Positions 44,216 to 55,779 of a stretch of 64,000 nt of DNA are shown here, one piece after another; positions within the stretch are counted from its first letter, which is position 1; each line of letters begins with the position of its first letter. The notes under the pieces are model-generated. The model worked only from the letters and a program-made list of their open reading frames with translations, was not told where the DNA came from and did no database searches. The DNA is from Cricetomys ansorgei. Lineage: Eukaryota > Chordata > Mammalia > Rodentia > Nesomyidae. The DNA is taken from assembly GCA_026225945.1 (NCBI GenBank), contig JAMJFZ010001133.1, positions 372,001 to 436,000 on the forward strand. The letters run 5' to 3'. A program made the position numbers and the translations under genes.

Positions 44216-44344
44216 CCAAACCACTCATACCTGCTGAACCACGCTGATATCTTCTGGATGGTAGCTTGCCTTCACTAGGAAAACTAATATGACATGCTAG
44301 ACTAATAATATACAACGTCTATGAGAATCACAAATCTAATAAGA

Positions 44345-44520
44345 CGTTCTCAAAGCTCTGAGTGCTTGCAGAGAATCTGAGCTTGGTTCTCAGCATCTAC
44401 ATCTGTTGGCTCATAACCTCCAGTTCTAATGGGATCCTACCCCTCTGGCCTTTACAGTCACATACACATACCTACATGTACACACACACTATTACATAAT
44501 TAAAAAATAAAACTTAAGAA
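44345..44520 (+). mobile_element. B2 SINE
   Basis: TGCTTGCAGAGAATCTGAGC, CTCAGCATCTACATCTG and CCCTCTGGCCTTTACAGTC, with an A-rich tail. Confidence 0.8.
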
Positions 44521-44559
44521 AGCAGAAATTTTCCCCAGTTCTCAGAGGTTCCTGTGGTC

Positions 44560-45440
44560 CTACAGGCCCTGTTCTCCACACCCCAGAGAGCTCATCGAGG
44601 TGGACTGTGATAATGATGCATATGACAGAGACGGCCTACAACAGCAGGGGGCCTATAGCAGGGCCAGGCAGTTGTTATTTTTTTGTTTAAAGTTAGGCTG
44701 ACTGGCTGTTAGCCACCAAAATTCATAATTCATAATTTTCTTAAGTCAACTGAGATAGGTGCCTATGTTTTTGATTAGCTCAATATACCATCTTTCTTTT
44801 AGTACGGAGGGAACGAGCCTTTTCCACAAATGGGTTCACGAAAACTCTACTCAGGAGGGAGTACGAGTGCAGGAAAAATGACAAATGAACAGAGTAGTTT
44901 GTTCTTTTATGGGACCCAAAGAAATGGCACTCACAATCACGCTTTGAAATGACATGTAGAACACGCTTTAGAAGTAAAACTTAGGAGTGTTTTTAATAGG
45001 GGAATTAACATTATACATATTAAGAAAAGAGAGGGGCAAGAAAGAGACTGACAATGTGCCTCGTCAGTGAAAAAAAACACACTAAAAAGAGAAGGAGGGA
45101 GAGACTGGTAATGTACATTACCAGGGGGGAACCACTCCGGAAAGAAGGAGAGCTGCTCTGGCAAAAAAAAAAAAAAACCTTTTCAAAAGCCAAGTGCAGT
45201 TTTTTGGTATGCAGATGTTGGTCAGGCCTCAAGAGGAGCTGGTTTGATATGCAGATGTAGTTGCTTGTAGAAGACAAGCAGGAGGAGCCAGGTGTCCTTC
45301 CTCCTTCAACTTACAAACTTCAAGGTTATCTTGTTTACTTTGGAAGAACATTTGACTCAATAACCCATAATTGGTTGAATGTTACTGTTGGCTGAATAAT
45401 ATCTCCATCTGCCTCAAACAGAGCAAGGTGCCATGTAGGA
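44560..45440. other. Upstream flank, possibly an unnamed LTR region
   Basis: Contains a 15-base A run near 45165 and two spaced copies of TATGCAGATGTTG/TAG (about 45210 and 45249). No family identified. Confidence 0.3.
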
Positions 45441-45451
45441 ACCAAGATAGG

Positions 45452-45494
45452 TGGTTTTTTTGTTTGTTTGTTTGGTTGGTTGTTTTTTTTTGTT

Positions 45495-45543
<49 letters not shown>

Positions 45544-45545
45544 TG
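45452..45545. repeat. T-rich (TTTG)n/(TTTA)n tract
   Basis: TTTG repeats, an 8-T run, then about fourteen ATTT units. Confidence 0.95.
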
Positions 45546-45549
45546 GTTT

Positions 45550-46761
45550 TAGCTCTTTGGTGCACATTTATTTTTTCTCTATCTAGGCTCTTTTTTGCTT
45601 CTATCTGTTCAAGGCTTGTCTCTTCCTGGTAGGACCAACAACTACCCGAGGAACAGCCTTTACAATGTACTATCAGTATGAATAGATAGCTCTACGCATG
45701 CCAGGACTTAGAGGCCTGCAAGGTATTTTACAATAGCAATTATTTTTGAGTAAAATGGCTGTATCCCCTTCTCAGCCAACAACAGACAGCTCAGGTATTA
45801 CTAGGCCATATAGACATTATTATTATTGATGAAAGGCTTTATGTCCCCATTACAGCAAAGAGGAGAAGGGAACAAAATGGCTGGTGAGCCGAAATTCCCT
45901 GGCCAGGTAGCCTGGAGCCTTGTCATTTAGACTTCATCCATGTTACCAGGGTATTGGGGCTCACAACATTTTAGGGACTGTTGAAATTTATTTTTACTTT
46001 TGTTGAATGTTGCCTAACCTCATTCTGCTCTGAAGAATTCTTCTGGCCAGAGAAATGTAATTGAAATTCCTAGTCAACACTACGTTGGTAAAAGAGCAGA
46101 GTCTCATCGGTGTGGCTCCGATACACTGTCCAGTCAGTGGTGGCTACAGTGCTAGAAACATGGAAAACGTCTTACAAAGCAAGTGCAAAAATTCCCACTC
46201 TTCGAAATGGAGGCAAAAATGGTAATGCCCCCCCCCCCAACATACACATCTAGCTACCTGTGTCTCCTCCTAGGTAGGTGGTAAGGTCCACCCTGCTTCC
46301 TGCAGTGCGTGTCCTTAGACAGTCCTCTAGGTGTATCCTGTTGGCCACATTAGAACGTAACGAGAGTATATCAGTTCCAGGCCAGGATTTTCCTACCTGG
46401 GAAGGCTCACATTTAAGAACCATTGTTAAGAAAGACACTATGCAACCTAAGAGGCTATGCATTGTGGAGCTGGCCTAGGGCTAAGAGGGGAGTGAAGTGT
46501 GTTTTGAGCCCCAGATTTCTCACCCTGAGAGCAGAAGTTAACCTTATATGGCCTTATAAGGTGTCTTCTCCTGGCCCCTGTGAAACCTCTGCTTATGCAA
46601 AGGAGGCTTCCTTAAGGCTTTGGCCCCAGTCAATAACCAATAATGTGCGACCACCCATATCTGGTTGTGAGCCCCCAACATGCAAATAGAGCTCTCCTAG
46701 TATCACTGTCCTGGGCAATAACTTACCACTGCATAAGGCATTGCAGTTCCCCCTTTCCTTC

Positions 46762-46765
<4 letters not shown>
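45550..46765. other. Upstream flank, no assigned feature
   Basis: Mixed composition with a 10-base C run near 46230. It may contain LTR-derived sequence around 46.2-46.75 kb; no gene recognised. Confidence 0.35.

Positions 46766-46768
<3 letters not shown>

Positions 46769-46828
<60 letters not shown>
46769..46828. repeat. (TG)n(TA)n compound microsatellite
   Basis: A TG run passing into about 22 TA units. Confidence 0.95.
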
Positions 46829-46830
<2 letters not shown>

Positions 46831-46839
46831 CTTAAGAGT

Positions 46840-48320
46840 CTGTCATCGCTGTCAAGCTTTTGCCCAAGACCAGCTTGGACCCAGACAGTTCCTGACTGCA
46901 CTTCCCTCCTGGAAGCTGGGCCAATCAATGGCTTGGCTATCCCAGGGAGGAGACCAAGAAGCAGGGACCCACAATGCATAGCAACCATACAGGAAGCCAG
47001 CAAGGAGAGGCCCAGCCAACCCACCATCCCAGGATATGGTGAAGTCTCAATGTCACCACCCCCAGCACCATGAACTACACTGAACCAGAGACAACATTGT
47101 CCAGCTGAGCCTGCGAAGCCTCAGAAAGTTCAGGACTAGCAAAATTACTGCAGGGTCAAGGCTGTACCCTGCTGAATAATATGAGAAGTCACCGAGTGAC
47201 CCACAAACACAGGTTGAACATAGTAATCCAGACTCTGGAATGGAAAATGTTCCAAACATGAAAAGTGCTGAGGTGACTTCACAGGCCAGGTCACAGTCAC
47301 AGCTCAGCATCGCTGAGAATATAGGATAAAATTATATCCAGCGATGCATAATATGGATATGAATCAACTGAATTTTGTGTTTACATGGCTAGTTACTTTT
47401 CTTGTTGCTACACAAAATAACTGTTAAAAGCAGCTTTAGCAAGTTTAGTGGTAAGTTTCCTGTTAACCAGTTAATGTGCAGGATCTGGAATGCCCTGGGA
47501 GATGAGTCTCTGGCTGTGACTCTGTATGGATTATTTTGATTATGTTAATTGGGATGGGAAGATGTGCATACTGTGGGTAGCATGTAGTGCCTGACTGGTA
47601 CCCTGAACTGTATGAATGGAGAACATGAGCTGAGTACACATTATGTGTTATACAAATTAACATATAAAAAATGGTCATATTTCCTCAGCTAATTCCAGAA
47701 ACTGGGTCTTATTTCATCAATTTGGCACTTCCTAAGATTAAGTTATTTTAAAGAAAGAAGGTTAAAATCAGCTAGTTTTTAAGCTTTGTGTATTGGTTGG
47801 AAGGTATTCCATCATCAAGAAAGTCAAATTTTTACTTAATTTATACTGTTAAAAATTAAACAATGTGTACTGAAACCTATCTCCAGATGAATGTTTTCCA
47901 AAGGTAATTTACTGTATGATGTAATAGTTGGCACTGGCTGTATCTTCCCCAGATAAGTTTGTTATTCGATATGATCTTGGTACTGTGAGCATGTATTATA
48001 ACGCATGGTAGTTTAATTTGGCTGACTTTCAAGTAAAATGAATGAAGAGTATTTTTTTTTTCTGTATGTTCCTATATGCCTTCATTATTTGCTTCCGGAA
48101 GATCTTAGAAAAGTCATATGCACAGGCAACTGGCACTTTCTGTGATTGATAAGATACAAACTGTGCTTTGCATGTGTCTACAGACTAGAAGCTATCACAC
48201 AGTTCCTGAATGTCCAGAAGAACAAGGTGCTACCTCTTGATAAGGCAAGCCAGAGCGGCAGGAAAACACTGCAATCAAAGTGTGCCCCGAGGACAAAACA
48301 GAAACCAAAGTTCACTGCAG
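46840..48320. other. Upstream flank, no assigned feature
   Basis: The open frames at 46.6-47.3 kb partly read through the TA tract and lack support. 47.4-48.1 kb is AT-rich and repeat-poor. Confidence 0.4.
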
Positions 48321-48329
48321 GAAAATGTC

Positions 48330-48538
48330 CTAATTTGCTTTCTGATGCTGTGGTAAATGCTCACCGAAAGCAGCTTAGAGAGGGTCTTTGGCTTATAGTT
48401 TACAGTCCATATGAAGGAAAGCCCAGGAAACCTGGAGGCAGAAACTGAAGCAGAAACCATGAGTGAACACTGCTTACTGGCTTGCTTCCCAGGCTGTTCA
48501 GTTTCTGTCTCCCTCCCTCACCCCCTACCCCCCAAATT
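48330..48538 (-). mobile_element. LTR fragment of the provirus group, opposite orientation
   Basis: TAATTTGCTTTCTGATGCTG, CCTGGAGGCAGAAACTGAAG and GAACACTGCTTACTGGCTTG correspond to the family's reverse complement; cut off by the SINE to the right. Confidence 0.65.
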
Positions 48539-48554
48539 AATCTTTTTAAAAATG

Positions 48555-48725
48555 TGTTTGACTGTTTGCCTGCATGTATGTCTGTGTATCATATGAATGT
48601 AAGGCTTCAGTAGGAAACCAGAAGAGAGCATCAGATCCATTGGCAACCTGGGTGCTTGATATTAAACCTTGGTCCTCTAGAAAGGCAGCCAATGCTCTTA
48701 ACCTCTGAGCCACCTCTCCAGTCCC
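48555..48725 (-). mobile_element. B3/B2-type SINE
   Basis: Ends CTGAGCCACCTCTCCAGTCC on the plus strand with AACCTTGGTCCTCTAGAAAG inside. Confidence 0.8.
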
Positions 48726-48729
48726 CACG

Positions 48730-49555
48730 TAGCTTTCTTTATACAGCCCAGGTCCACCTGCTTTGGAACGGTGGTGCCCATGGTGCCCATGGTGCCCTCT
48801 TGTATAAATTAGCAATCAAGAAATGTCCCAGTTATGGCCACAGGCAAGTCTGATGGAAGGAGTTCTTCAGTTGAGGTTCCCTCTTCCCAGGCATGTCAAG
48901 CAGATGACCAAGATTAGCCATCACAGGAGTTATCAGAATGAGTGCCCATAAAGGAGACCCAGCATACAAGTGAAGCATCCCAGTTTCAGTCACAGAAGCC
49001 TGATGGTTTTCAGGAAGTCTCTTCAGTTCTGCACTGTTCTGGGTACAAGGTAGTTTGCAGCAGAAAGTTTTTAGTGTATCTCTGCTGGCTTGGAAACAGC
49101 AATGGCCACAGGCAAGGATGGGACAAAAACCTAGAGAGCTGGGAGTGAAGCCTGGCTGACTGCCAACAGGAAATGGGGCCAGTAGGCAACAGCTATAGGA
49201 TACTAACTTCTCCCAGTCACAAGGAAGACCCTGGAAAGAAGCTGGATTCCCACAGCCAGCACCTCGATTCAGACTTCGTGATAGATACCTTAAACCCAGA
49301 GTCACCTGGGTCTGGCTGGGTTTCTGCTGCACAGAAACCATGGGCTGATAAGCAAATGTTGCTTTAAGATTCTGAGTCTGTGATAACTTGTTTGCTAGCC
49401 ATAGAAAAATGATTGATCTCAGTACCACAAGGCCATTATAGCAAATTCTCAGATCTGTGAGAGGGCTTGGCTGTCTGGGGTGAACCATAGCCACTAGAAT
49501 TTTAAGAATAATAGACAAGGCTTAGAGTCTTGGGATGGTTACTAGAAACACAGAA
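48730..49555. other. Upstream flank, no assigned feature
   Basis: The 228-codon minus-strand frame crossing 48832-49518 shows no domain or recognisable protein; probably chance. Confidence 0.4.
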
Positions 49556-49559
49556 TCAA

Positions 49560-49598
49560 GAAAAGAAAGAGAACAGAAAGACAGAAAGACAGAAAGAC

Positions 49599-49644
<46 letters not shown>

Positions 49645-49693
49645 GAAAGGAAAGGAAAGAAAAGAAAGAAAAGAAAAGAAAAGAAAAGAAAAG

Positions 49694-49724
<31 letters not shown>

Positions 49725-49770
49725 GAAGGAAAGGAAAGAAGGAAAGGAAAGAGGAAGGAAGAAGAAAAAC
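49560..49770. repeat. Homopurine tract (GAAA/GGAAA/AAAAG)n
   Basis: About 200 bases of G and A almost without pyrimidine after 49.60 kb, changing from AGAC to GAAA, GGAAA and AAAAG units. Confidence 0.97.
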
Positions 49771-49789
49771 CCAGAGAAGGGCTCTGAAG

Positions 49790-50560
49790 GCCCGGGGGAG
49801 GAACATGTTATCAGAAGCAGAAGAAGGGACACTCTTGCTTCGTGGAGGCAGCCTTTGGGACACTAATTCCTGCAGCTATTAGGATGTGCAGCCTCAACAC
49901 AGTAAGCTTAGATGCAGAGCAGAGGAGATTGCTAAGTGTCAAAGGTGAAGCCTCGCCCTTTGCTTTGGTAGAGAGAGCAGCTTACGAAAGGACTGTAAAA
50001 GGCTAACAGACACTTGATGGCTTGGGAATTTCACAGCTCCCACTGGGGTTCAGACAAACACTGAAGGTATGGCTGGTGGACCCTTTGCTGAAACCCCAGA
50101 AAGAGCAAAACCTTAGAGGATTCAACACAAGAGACTGAAGGTAGCCTTATGGATGTCAGCCAAGCCTGAGCACCCTGAGGTAGCTATGACACTGTCCCTT
50201 CCGAGTCCAACAGGGGACATAAAAGTCTCTAGCTCGGAAAAATGAGCACAACTTTGTTTCAGGGAGTAAATCTGGAGATATTCCCAGGAAGCCCAAAAGG
50301 TGCTTGAGAACATATCATCCCCAGGAGACAGTCCACCTGGACCCAAAAGGGCCAGACACTTTATAAAGTAGCATAGGCTAAGAACCTTCCCTCCCCAGAG
50401 GAAGCCAGGGCTGGCAGAACTACGCAGCTACTGACATGACCCACCTTTCATGGAAGATGAAGAGGGCTCAGAGCAAAGACCCCAGAGGACCAGGAGCAAA
50501 ACCACAAAAGATGTTCCCAGGCTTTTCCCAAATGGGTTTAAAACCAATCTAAGTTTCCCA
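49790..50560. other. Spacer between homopurine and homopyrimidine tracts
   Basis: No gene or repeat recognised. Confidence 0.4.
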
Positions 50561-50599
50561 TTTTCTGGATGAGAATGTTTGTAACTATTATTCCTCTAT

Positions 50600-50940
50600 T
50601 CTCTCCCCCTTCACCACCTCATCTCCCTCTCTATCCCTCCTCTCCCTCCCCTTTCTTCACCACCTTTCTTTCTTTCCTTCCTCTCCTTCCTTCCTTCTTT
50701 CCTTCTTTCCTTCTTTCCTTCTTCCCTCCCTTCTTTCCTTCTTTCCTTCTTTCCTTCTTTCCTTCTTTCTTTCTTTCCTTCTTTTTCTTTCTTTCCTTCT
50801 TTCTTCTTTCTTTTTCTTTTTCTTTTTCTTTCTTTCTTTCTTCTTTCTTTTCCTTCTTTCTTTCTTTCTTTCTTTCTTTCTTTCCTTCTTTCTTCTTTCT
50901 TTTCTCTCTCTCTCTCTCTCTCTTCCTTCCTTTCCTTCCT

Positions 50941-50984
<44 letters not shown>

Positions 50985-51002
50985 TTCTTTCTTTCTTTCT
51001 TC
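50600..51002. repeat. Homopyrimidine tract (CTTT/CCTT/TTTTC)n
   Basis: About 400 bases of C and T with very few purines, ending at the tail of a minus-strand B1. Confidence 0.97.
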
Positions 51003-51105
51003 CTGAGACAAGATCTCCCTATGTAGCTCAGGTTGGCCTCTAACTCACCAAGTTCCTCCGGCCTCAGCTTTTGGGATTATAGGTGTATGACACCACACCC
51101 ACTTT
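51003..51105 (-). mobile_element. B1 SINE
   Basis: CTGAGACAAGATCTCCCTAT, GTAGCTCAGGTTGGCCTC and TTTTGGGATTATAGGTGTAT. Confidence 0.85.
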
Positions 51106-51167
51106 GAATCAGTTTCCAAGTGCCCTGTAACAATCTGCCACACCTACAGTGATTTAAAGCAGCGTGG

Positions 51168-51300
51168 AAAGAGTGTCCTATAGCTCCAGGGGCTCCAACA
51201 CCTTCTCACGATCTCCCAGGGCATCTGCACACACAGAGTATACACTCACCCAGAAATATTCACACGTTTATTCTTTAAATAAAATCTTTAAAGAAAAAAA
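51168..51300 (+). mobile_element. B2 SINE 3' part
   Basis: ATAGCTCCAGGGGCTCCAAC then GCACACACAGAGTATACAC and an A-rich end. Confidence 0.7.
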
Positions 51301-51864
51301 GAGTCATTAGTCTCCTCACTTGGAAGTCAAGAGCACAGGACAGTGTCTCTTTACTGGTACCACCTTGACTGTGTGTCCCTTTTGTACCTTCTTTTACTTT
51401 ACAAAACTGGATATTTCATGAAAATGTGAAATACAATGAAATGCAGAAAGTAGAACTCTCAAAATCCAATACTAAAATATACATATATGCATATGCATAA
51501 AGGTGCATATTATTAACTCATGCATATATGCATAAGTATAAGAGACTTCTTATTTACTCTCTGTGTAACTGTCCCTGCTGCTGCAATAACTCTACAATAG
51601 GAGTTTTCACCAATAGTAGAGCCTTGAAACTTCTGAGTTTGATTCTACTGTGTGCATTCTCTGCTGGAGCCAAGCTCCACATGCAGGACTTCCAACCCTC
51701 AGGAACAACCAGTCTTCTGTTGTTCATCTTTCCTCTGACTTGAGCTGCGACTTCATCTGAAGGTTTTCTCATCTGTGCTTTCCGTGGTTAGAAAGCAGAA
51801 GGCTACACCTGTGACATTCCAGTTAATACCGAGTGTCTTTATGAACGGCACCTTTTCCCTTCTC

Positions 51865-52125
51865 CCAATGCATTCATCTAGAGCCCTGATGCCAGCTGTA
51901 TTTGGAGATAAGGCGGTGATTCAAGTTAAATGTCTTTATGAGCTCTAATCCAGAAGGAATGGAGCCTCAAAAGAAGAAGCTGGGATTCTTACGTAGAGGA
52001 AAGGCTAAGTGAGGGCACAGTGCCAACATGGCAATTGGCAAATCAAAGTCAGAGGCCTGGCCAGAGTCCAAACTGGCTGGTGCCTAAGTCTTAGGCTTCT
52101 GGTTTCCAGAACCACACGAAGATGC
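51865..52125 (+). mobile_element. MLT1-type ERVL-MaLR LTR (ancient)
   Basis: TGTATTTGGAGATAAGGCGG, ATTCAAGTTAAATGTC, GCTCTAATCCAGAAGG and CTTCTGGTTTCCAGAACCA in MLT1 order. Confidence 0.75.
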
Positions 52126-52504
52126 ATCTCTATCATATCACCATTTGCTACTTTCTCTGGTGGCAGTCCTAGCGAAGGAACTCAGACTGCACAAGTCCTC
52201 GCACACAGCTCCTCTGCCATCTCTCAGTAACGTAATAAAACCCAAACAAGGTCAGCACATAGCTGACATACATAGCTGGATGTGTGAAGGGAAAATTGAG
52301 GGCTTTCTTCCTTAACTTAAAAACTTGGGAAATATTTAGGTCAAGTTCAATGTTTCCAACTCCCAAGTTCTCTTAAGTTCGTCACCTAGCTTTCCCCTCT
52401 ACACTTCTATCAAAAACTGCTGTCATCGATGTCACTAATGACCTTCAGATGTGTCAATTCTCAGGCCTCCCCCAGTAGGTCTTCATGGCTCAAACAATGA
52501 CTTT

Positions 52505-52845
52505 ACATTAGCTACTTTCCTGGTTGCAACAATATACCTGACCAAAGCAACTTAAGGAAGAAAGGGTTTATTTTGGCTCACGGTTAGAGGGTGAAGTCCT
52601 TCATGGTGGGGAAGTATGGCAACAGCAGCATGAGTCGGGAAACAGAAGGAGATGAGCAGGAACAGGACAGGTGCTCAGACTGCTTTCTCCTTTTTATTCA
52701 GTCCAGGACCCCAGACCTCGGGATGGTGCCACCCACAATTAAAATGGGTCTTCCCACCTTATATGACCTAATCAAAATCACCCCTCATAGGCATGCCCAG
52801 AGGCTTTTCTTTTAGGATATTAGATCTTGTCAGACATTCAACATC
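52505..52845 (-). mobile_element. Rodent MaLR-like LTR, opposite orientation
   Basis: AATATACCTGACCAAAGCAA, AAGGGTTTATTTTGGCTCAC, GGTGCTCAGACTGCTTTCTC and CATAGGCATGCCCAGAGGC. Confidence 0.75.
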
Positions 52846-52849
52846 AGCA

Positions 52850-53535
52850 TCACACCTTTTTCTGAGTGACAGCTCTGCTTGGTTGAACTGGTTTCACCTG
52901 CACTCTTCTTTTGGTCCACTTCATGGTCCCTTCAGTGTGATGTCCCCCAGAGTTCTGCATCTCATTTTCTCTTGTCTGGACACTGTCTCATTCAAACATT
53001 CAACTTCTGCTCCTGTCTGTATTGAAGGCTCCCTTGAACAGGCCTGCCTGGTCCAACCCTTTTCTGCACCACGATCCTCTCACATTAACTTCCTCTTCTG
53101 TTTCATAGAGGTTTGAAATTTAATATGTTTAGCATTGACTGCCAAAGATAACTTTGAAATAGAGGAAAATATAGACTGGAGATAATGAAGACCTTAGAGT
53201 TGGGGTAAATAATTTCGCAGTGCAACTTTGCCAGAGGTAAAGAAAGCTTAAACAAAACAGTGCATGCTGGGTCTTCAAGGAAGAAACAGGAGGACTGGGC
53301 GGCTGCCAGAGTAAGACACCCCTAAGTTTATTATGCTTTTGGCTGGAAGCCACTGAGCAGGACTTAAGACATAAACCCTCTATCAGGGAGACAGGTCTAA
53401 GGAACATCTGTAGACATTTTGAAAGCAGACTCTAATGAGCAAGTTGTTAAGGACAGTTACTTGTTCTTCTCTGTTCATTCTTTATGTCAGGTCAAGTTTT
53501 TATTTTTATTTTTTATTTTTTTTTGCCTCAGCACA
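52850..53535. other. Upstream flank, weakly L2-like then unassigned
   Basis: 52.86-53.11 kb is pyrimidine-biased and vaguely L2-like. A T-rich (TTTTA)n stretch sits at about 53499-53524. Confidence 0.3.
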
Positions 53536-53539
53536 CATT

Positions 53540-54235
53540 TATGCTGTAATAGTTATTGAATAATCATGTTTGTACAGCTTACAAATTCATGTGGGAATGT
53601 GTTTGCCCTATTAAAACAAAGACTGTAAATATATTATGTTTAAATAACCATAAGCCAATTACATGCTGATACAAATAATGTAATTCCATAATTTCTTTAA
53701 AGTAATAATAGCAGAAGACTGTGAGAAGACTTCAGCGCTCCCCTTTGACAGATCTCTTTAATGTTAGATGTAATAAAAGACAGCTGGGATCTCTGCCTGC
53801 TGGGAAATACACTCGTGTGTTGGCCTATTCTGGCTCGCATACACACAACAGCCAACCAGAGCACAAAGTGCACTTAGAAAAAAAGCACAAAATTATAACT
53901 GCTTCTTTAATATAATAATTAATGTTAAGCTTCATATTGCACCAAAATTTGGCAAACAGCAGCATCTTAAACGTTAAGTTTCAAAATGAGATCTGAGTTT
54001 ATGTCAATTAATTTAATTGGCTGATTCAATTAAATCTGGTTAGTTTGTCTCACACTGTAACAATATATTTTATTGGCGTGTTAGAATAAATTAAATTGAT
54101 CTACCTTAAACTTCGAATGGACATTTCTTTTTCATGCATGATCGCATAACACTGAATTTTTATGATTTGGTAAATAGTCACTGAGGTCGATAGGCACATT
54201 GTCTTATACAATCTCCAGCTAACAAGAAACGAAAC
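53540..54235. promoter_or_regulatory. Candidate conserved non-coding enhancer block
   Basis: About 0.7 kb without transposon words, AT-rich, with many developmental-type motifs: homeodomain TAAT/ATTA sites (TTAATTTAATTGGCTGATTC at 54010), SOX-type ACAATA, and a TCF/LEF-like CCCTTTGACAG at 53743. There is no coding potential. This is motif inference only; conservation was not tested. Confidence 0.35.
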
Positions 54236-54242
54236 CGAGATT

Positions 54243-55326
54243 ATGTAGACTCAAAATGGCAGTGGCCGGGCAGTTGGTAGAACTGGACAGAGCTCCTGCC
54301 GCTGCCCCCACCGCCCCCACTGCAATGCCGTTCACTCATGGAGCAAGAGAAGCTCTTCGCTTGCCAGGGGTCCACCGGGCCCACGGAATGGAGGAAACAA
54401 GCTGGAAGCAGACACTAAGATGGAAAAACGGAGCAGCACACAAGGAGGAGAGACACTGAGCAGGAGACTCAGGAGTGTGGAGAAAGGAGCATGTTGTTGC
54501 CAAATGGGGTCGTTCCCTGGATGCTGGGAGGCTAGGGCCAAAATCAAGCTCTCCTTGCCCCATCGCTGCCCACTAGGCCAGTGCCTCCGCTCAGCCAGCA
54601 GCTCAACCCTCAGCTTAAAGCCGCAGCTGCTGCTGCTGCTGCTGCTGCCATTACAGGCACAGGGCTGCTGCTATTGCTGCTGCCACCGCCGCTGCTGCTG
54701 CTGAGGTTGCTTGCCAGGGCTGTCCCACTGCCTGAGGGCTTTGAGAACCATGATCAGCCTAGGCCTGGAGTGCTGTGGGGTATGCTGGTGTCAAGGGCAT
54801 AGTGGTGTGTTGTGCCCCGAAACACGCTGCCCAACTGAAAGATCGCCCTGATTCTGAGCAATGACAAGATACATGAGCTGAAGAATGTTTCATTTTCCAG
54901 ATTAAATCTCCTCAAAAGACCTCAGTGATCCATACCATTACCAGAGATCATGTTGATGTCTGTGATCTGTGCTGCCATGGAAACCATTTGGATGTCCCTG
55001 ATCCATGCTGCACCAGGAGAACGTGTTGATGGTCGTGGTCTGCGCTGCTGCTGGAGACTGAATTGATGTCTGTGATCCATGCTCCTGCCAGAATACATGT
55101 TGTTTGTGACCTATGCTGCTGGCTGAGGCCTTGTGATATTGGTAGTCCATGCTCCCGCCACACAGACTGGACTTGTTTTGTTTTGTTGCTGTTTCTTGTT
55201 TGCTTCAAGGGCACAGGGGTGAGAGGATGGACCTGGAAGGAATAGGAACTGGGTGTGCTTGGGATGGATTGTATGAAATCCTCAAGTAATTCATAAAAAC
55301 ATTGTGTTTAAAAAAAACTAAAACAA
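54243..55326 (+). mobile_element. Composite retroelement: GC-rich CTG block, ~37-bp VNTR, L1-like 3' end, A-rich tail
   Basis: A GC-rich 5' part with (GCT)n runs at 54624-54700, then six diverged ~37-bp repeats at 54943-55159, then a 3' segment (GGAAGGAATAGGAACTGGGT, TGTATGAAATCCTCAAG, AATTCATAAAAACATTGTG) shared with murid L1/HAL1 ends, and an A-rich tail at 55310. No open frame of substance. I recall the motif as a dispersed murid repeat but cannot name it. Confidence 0.55.
54943..55159 (+). repeat. ~37-bp tandem repeat, six diverged copies
   Basis: Each unit resembles AGA..(A/C)ATGTTGATGTC.GTGATC.ATGCTGC..C..GG. Units begin near 54943, 54981, 55018, 55055, 55090 and 55125. Confidence 0.7.
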
Positions 55327-55581
55327 ATCAATTCTTGGGATCTCCCCAAATCTCATTCAAAAGGGAGAGAAAGGGGGGTATCTGACAGGGAGAGAAGTAG
55401 CAAGGGGAGCAAGGAGGGAAAAGAATAAAACAAGGCAAGATGGCAAGTACCTATAATAACTCAAGAACGAAACCAATTTCTTCGTACACTGCTTTGTAAG
55501 TAGCCTTTTATTTAAAAAAAGAAAAATTTAAAGATGTTGGCCACGTTGACAAAGATCTCTACTAACATTCCAAGATAAATA

Positions 55582-55774
55582 TAATGTGTATGGGTATTTT
55601 GCCCGCATGCATGTTTGTGCTCCAAGTGCAAGCATGCTGACTGAAGTGGGCATCAGGTCTCCTAGGACCGGAGTGACGGACAGTTGTGAGACTCCTTGTG
55701 TGTGCTGGAGATCAAACCCAGGTCCTCAGGAGGAGCAACAAGTGCTCTTACCCACTGAGCCATCTCTCCAGCCT
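55582..55774 (-). mobile_element. B3 SINE
   Basis: TGGGTATTTTGCCCGCATGC at the left and CCACTGAGCCATCTCTCCAG at the right (plus strand). Confidence 0.9.
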
Positions 55775-55779
55775 TATTC

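Noticed and set aside
46593..47073. Frames crossing the TG/TA microsatellite on both strands
   Set aside because: Their middle is (YI)n or (HT)n from the dinucleotide repeat; the remainder has no recognisable homology.
48832..49518. 228-codon minus-strand open frame
   Set aside because: No domain or family resemblance and no supporting signals; chance frame more likely.
50569..51011. Phe/Ser-rich and Lys/Glu-rich frames at 49.5-51.0 kb
   Set aside because: Pure translations of CTTT and GAAA repeats.
54256..54802. Possible retrogene at the start of the composite element
   Set aside because: Short frames only, with Ala/Leu runs from GCT repeats; no parent gene recognised.
54943..55159. CRISPR-like array
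   Set aside because: The repeats are contiguous, diverged, without unique spacers, and lie in a vertebrate genome.
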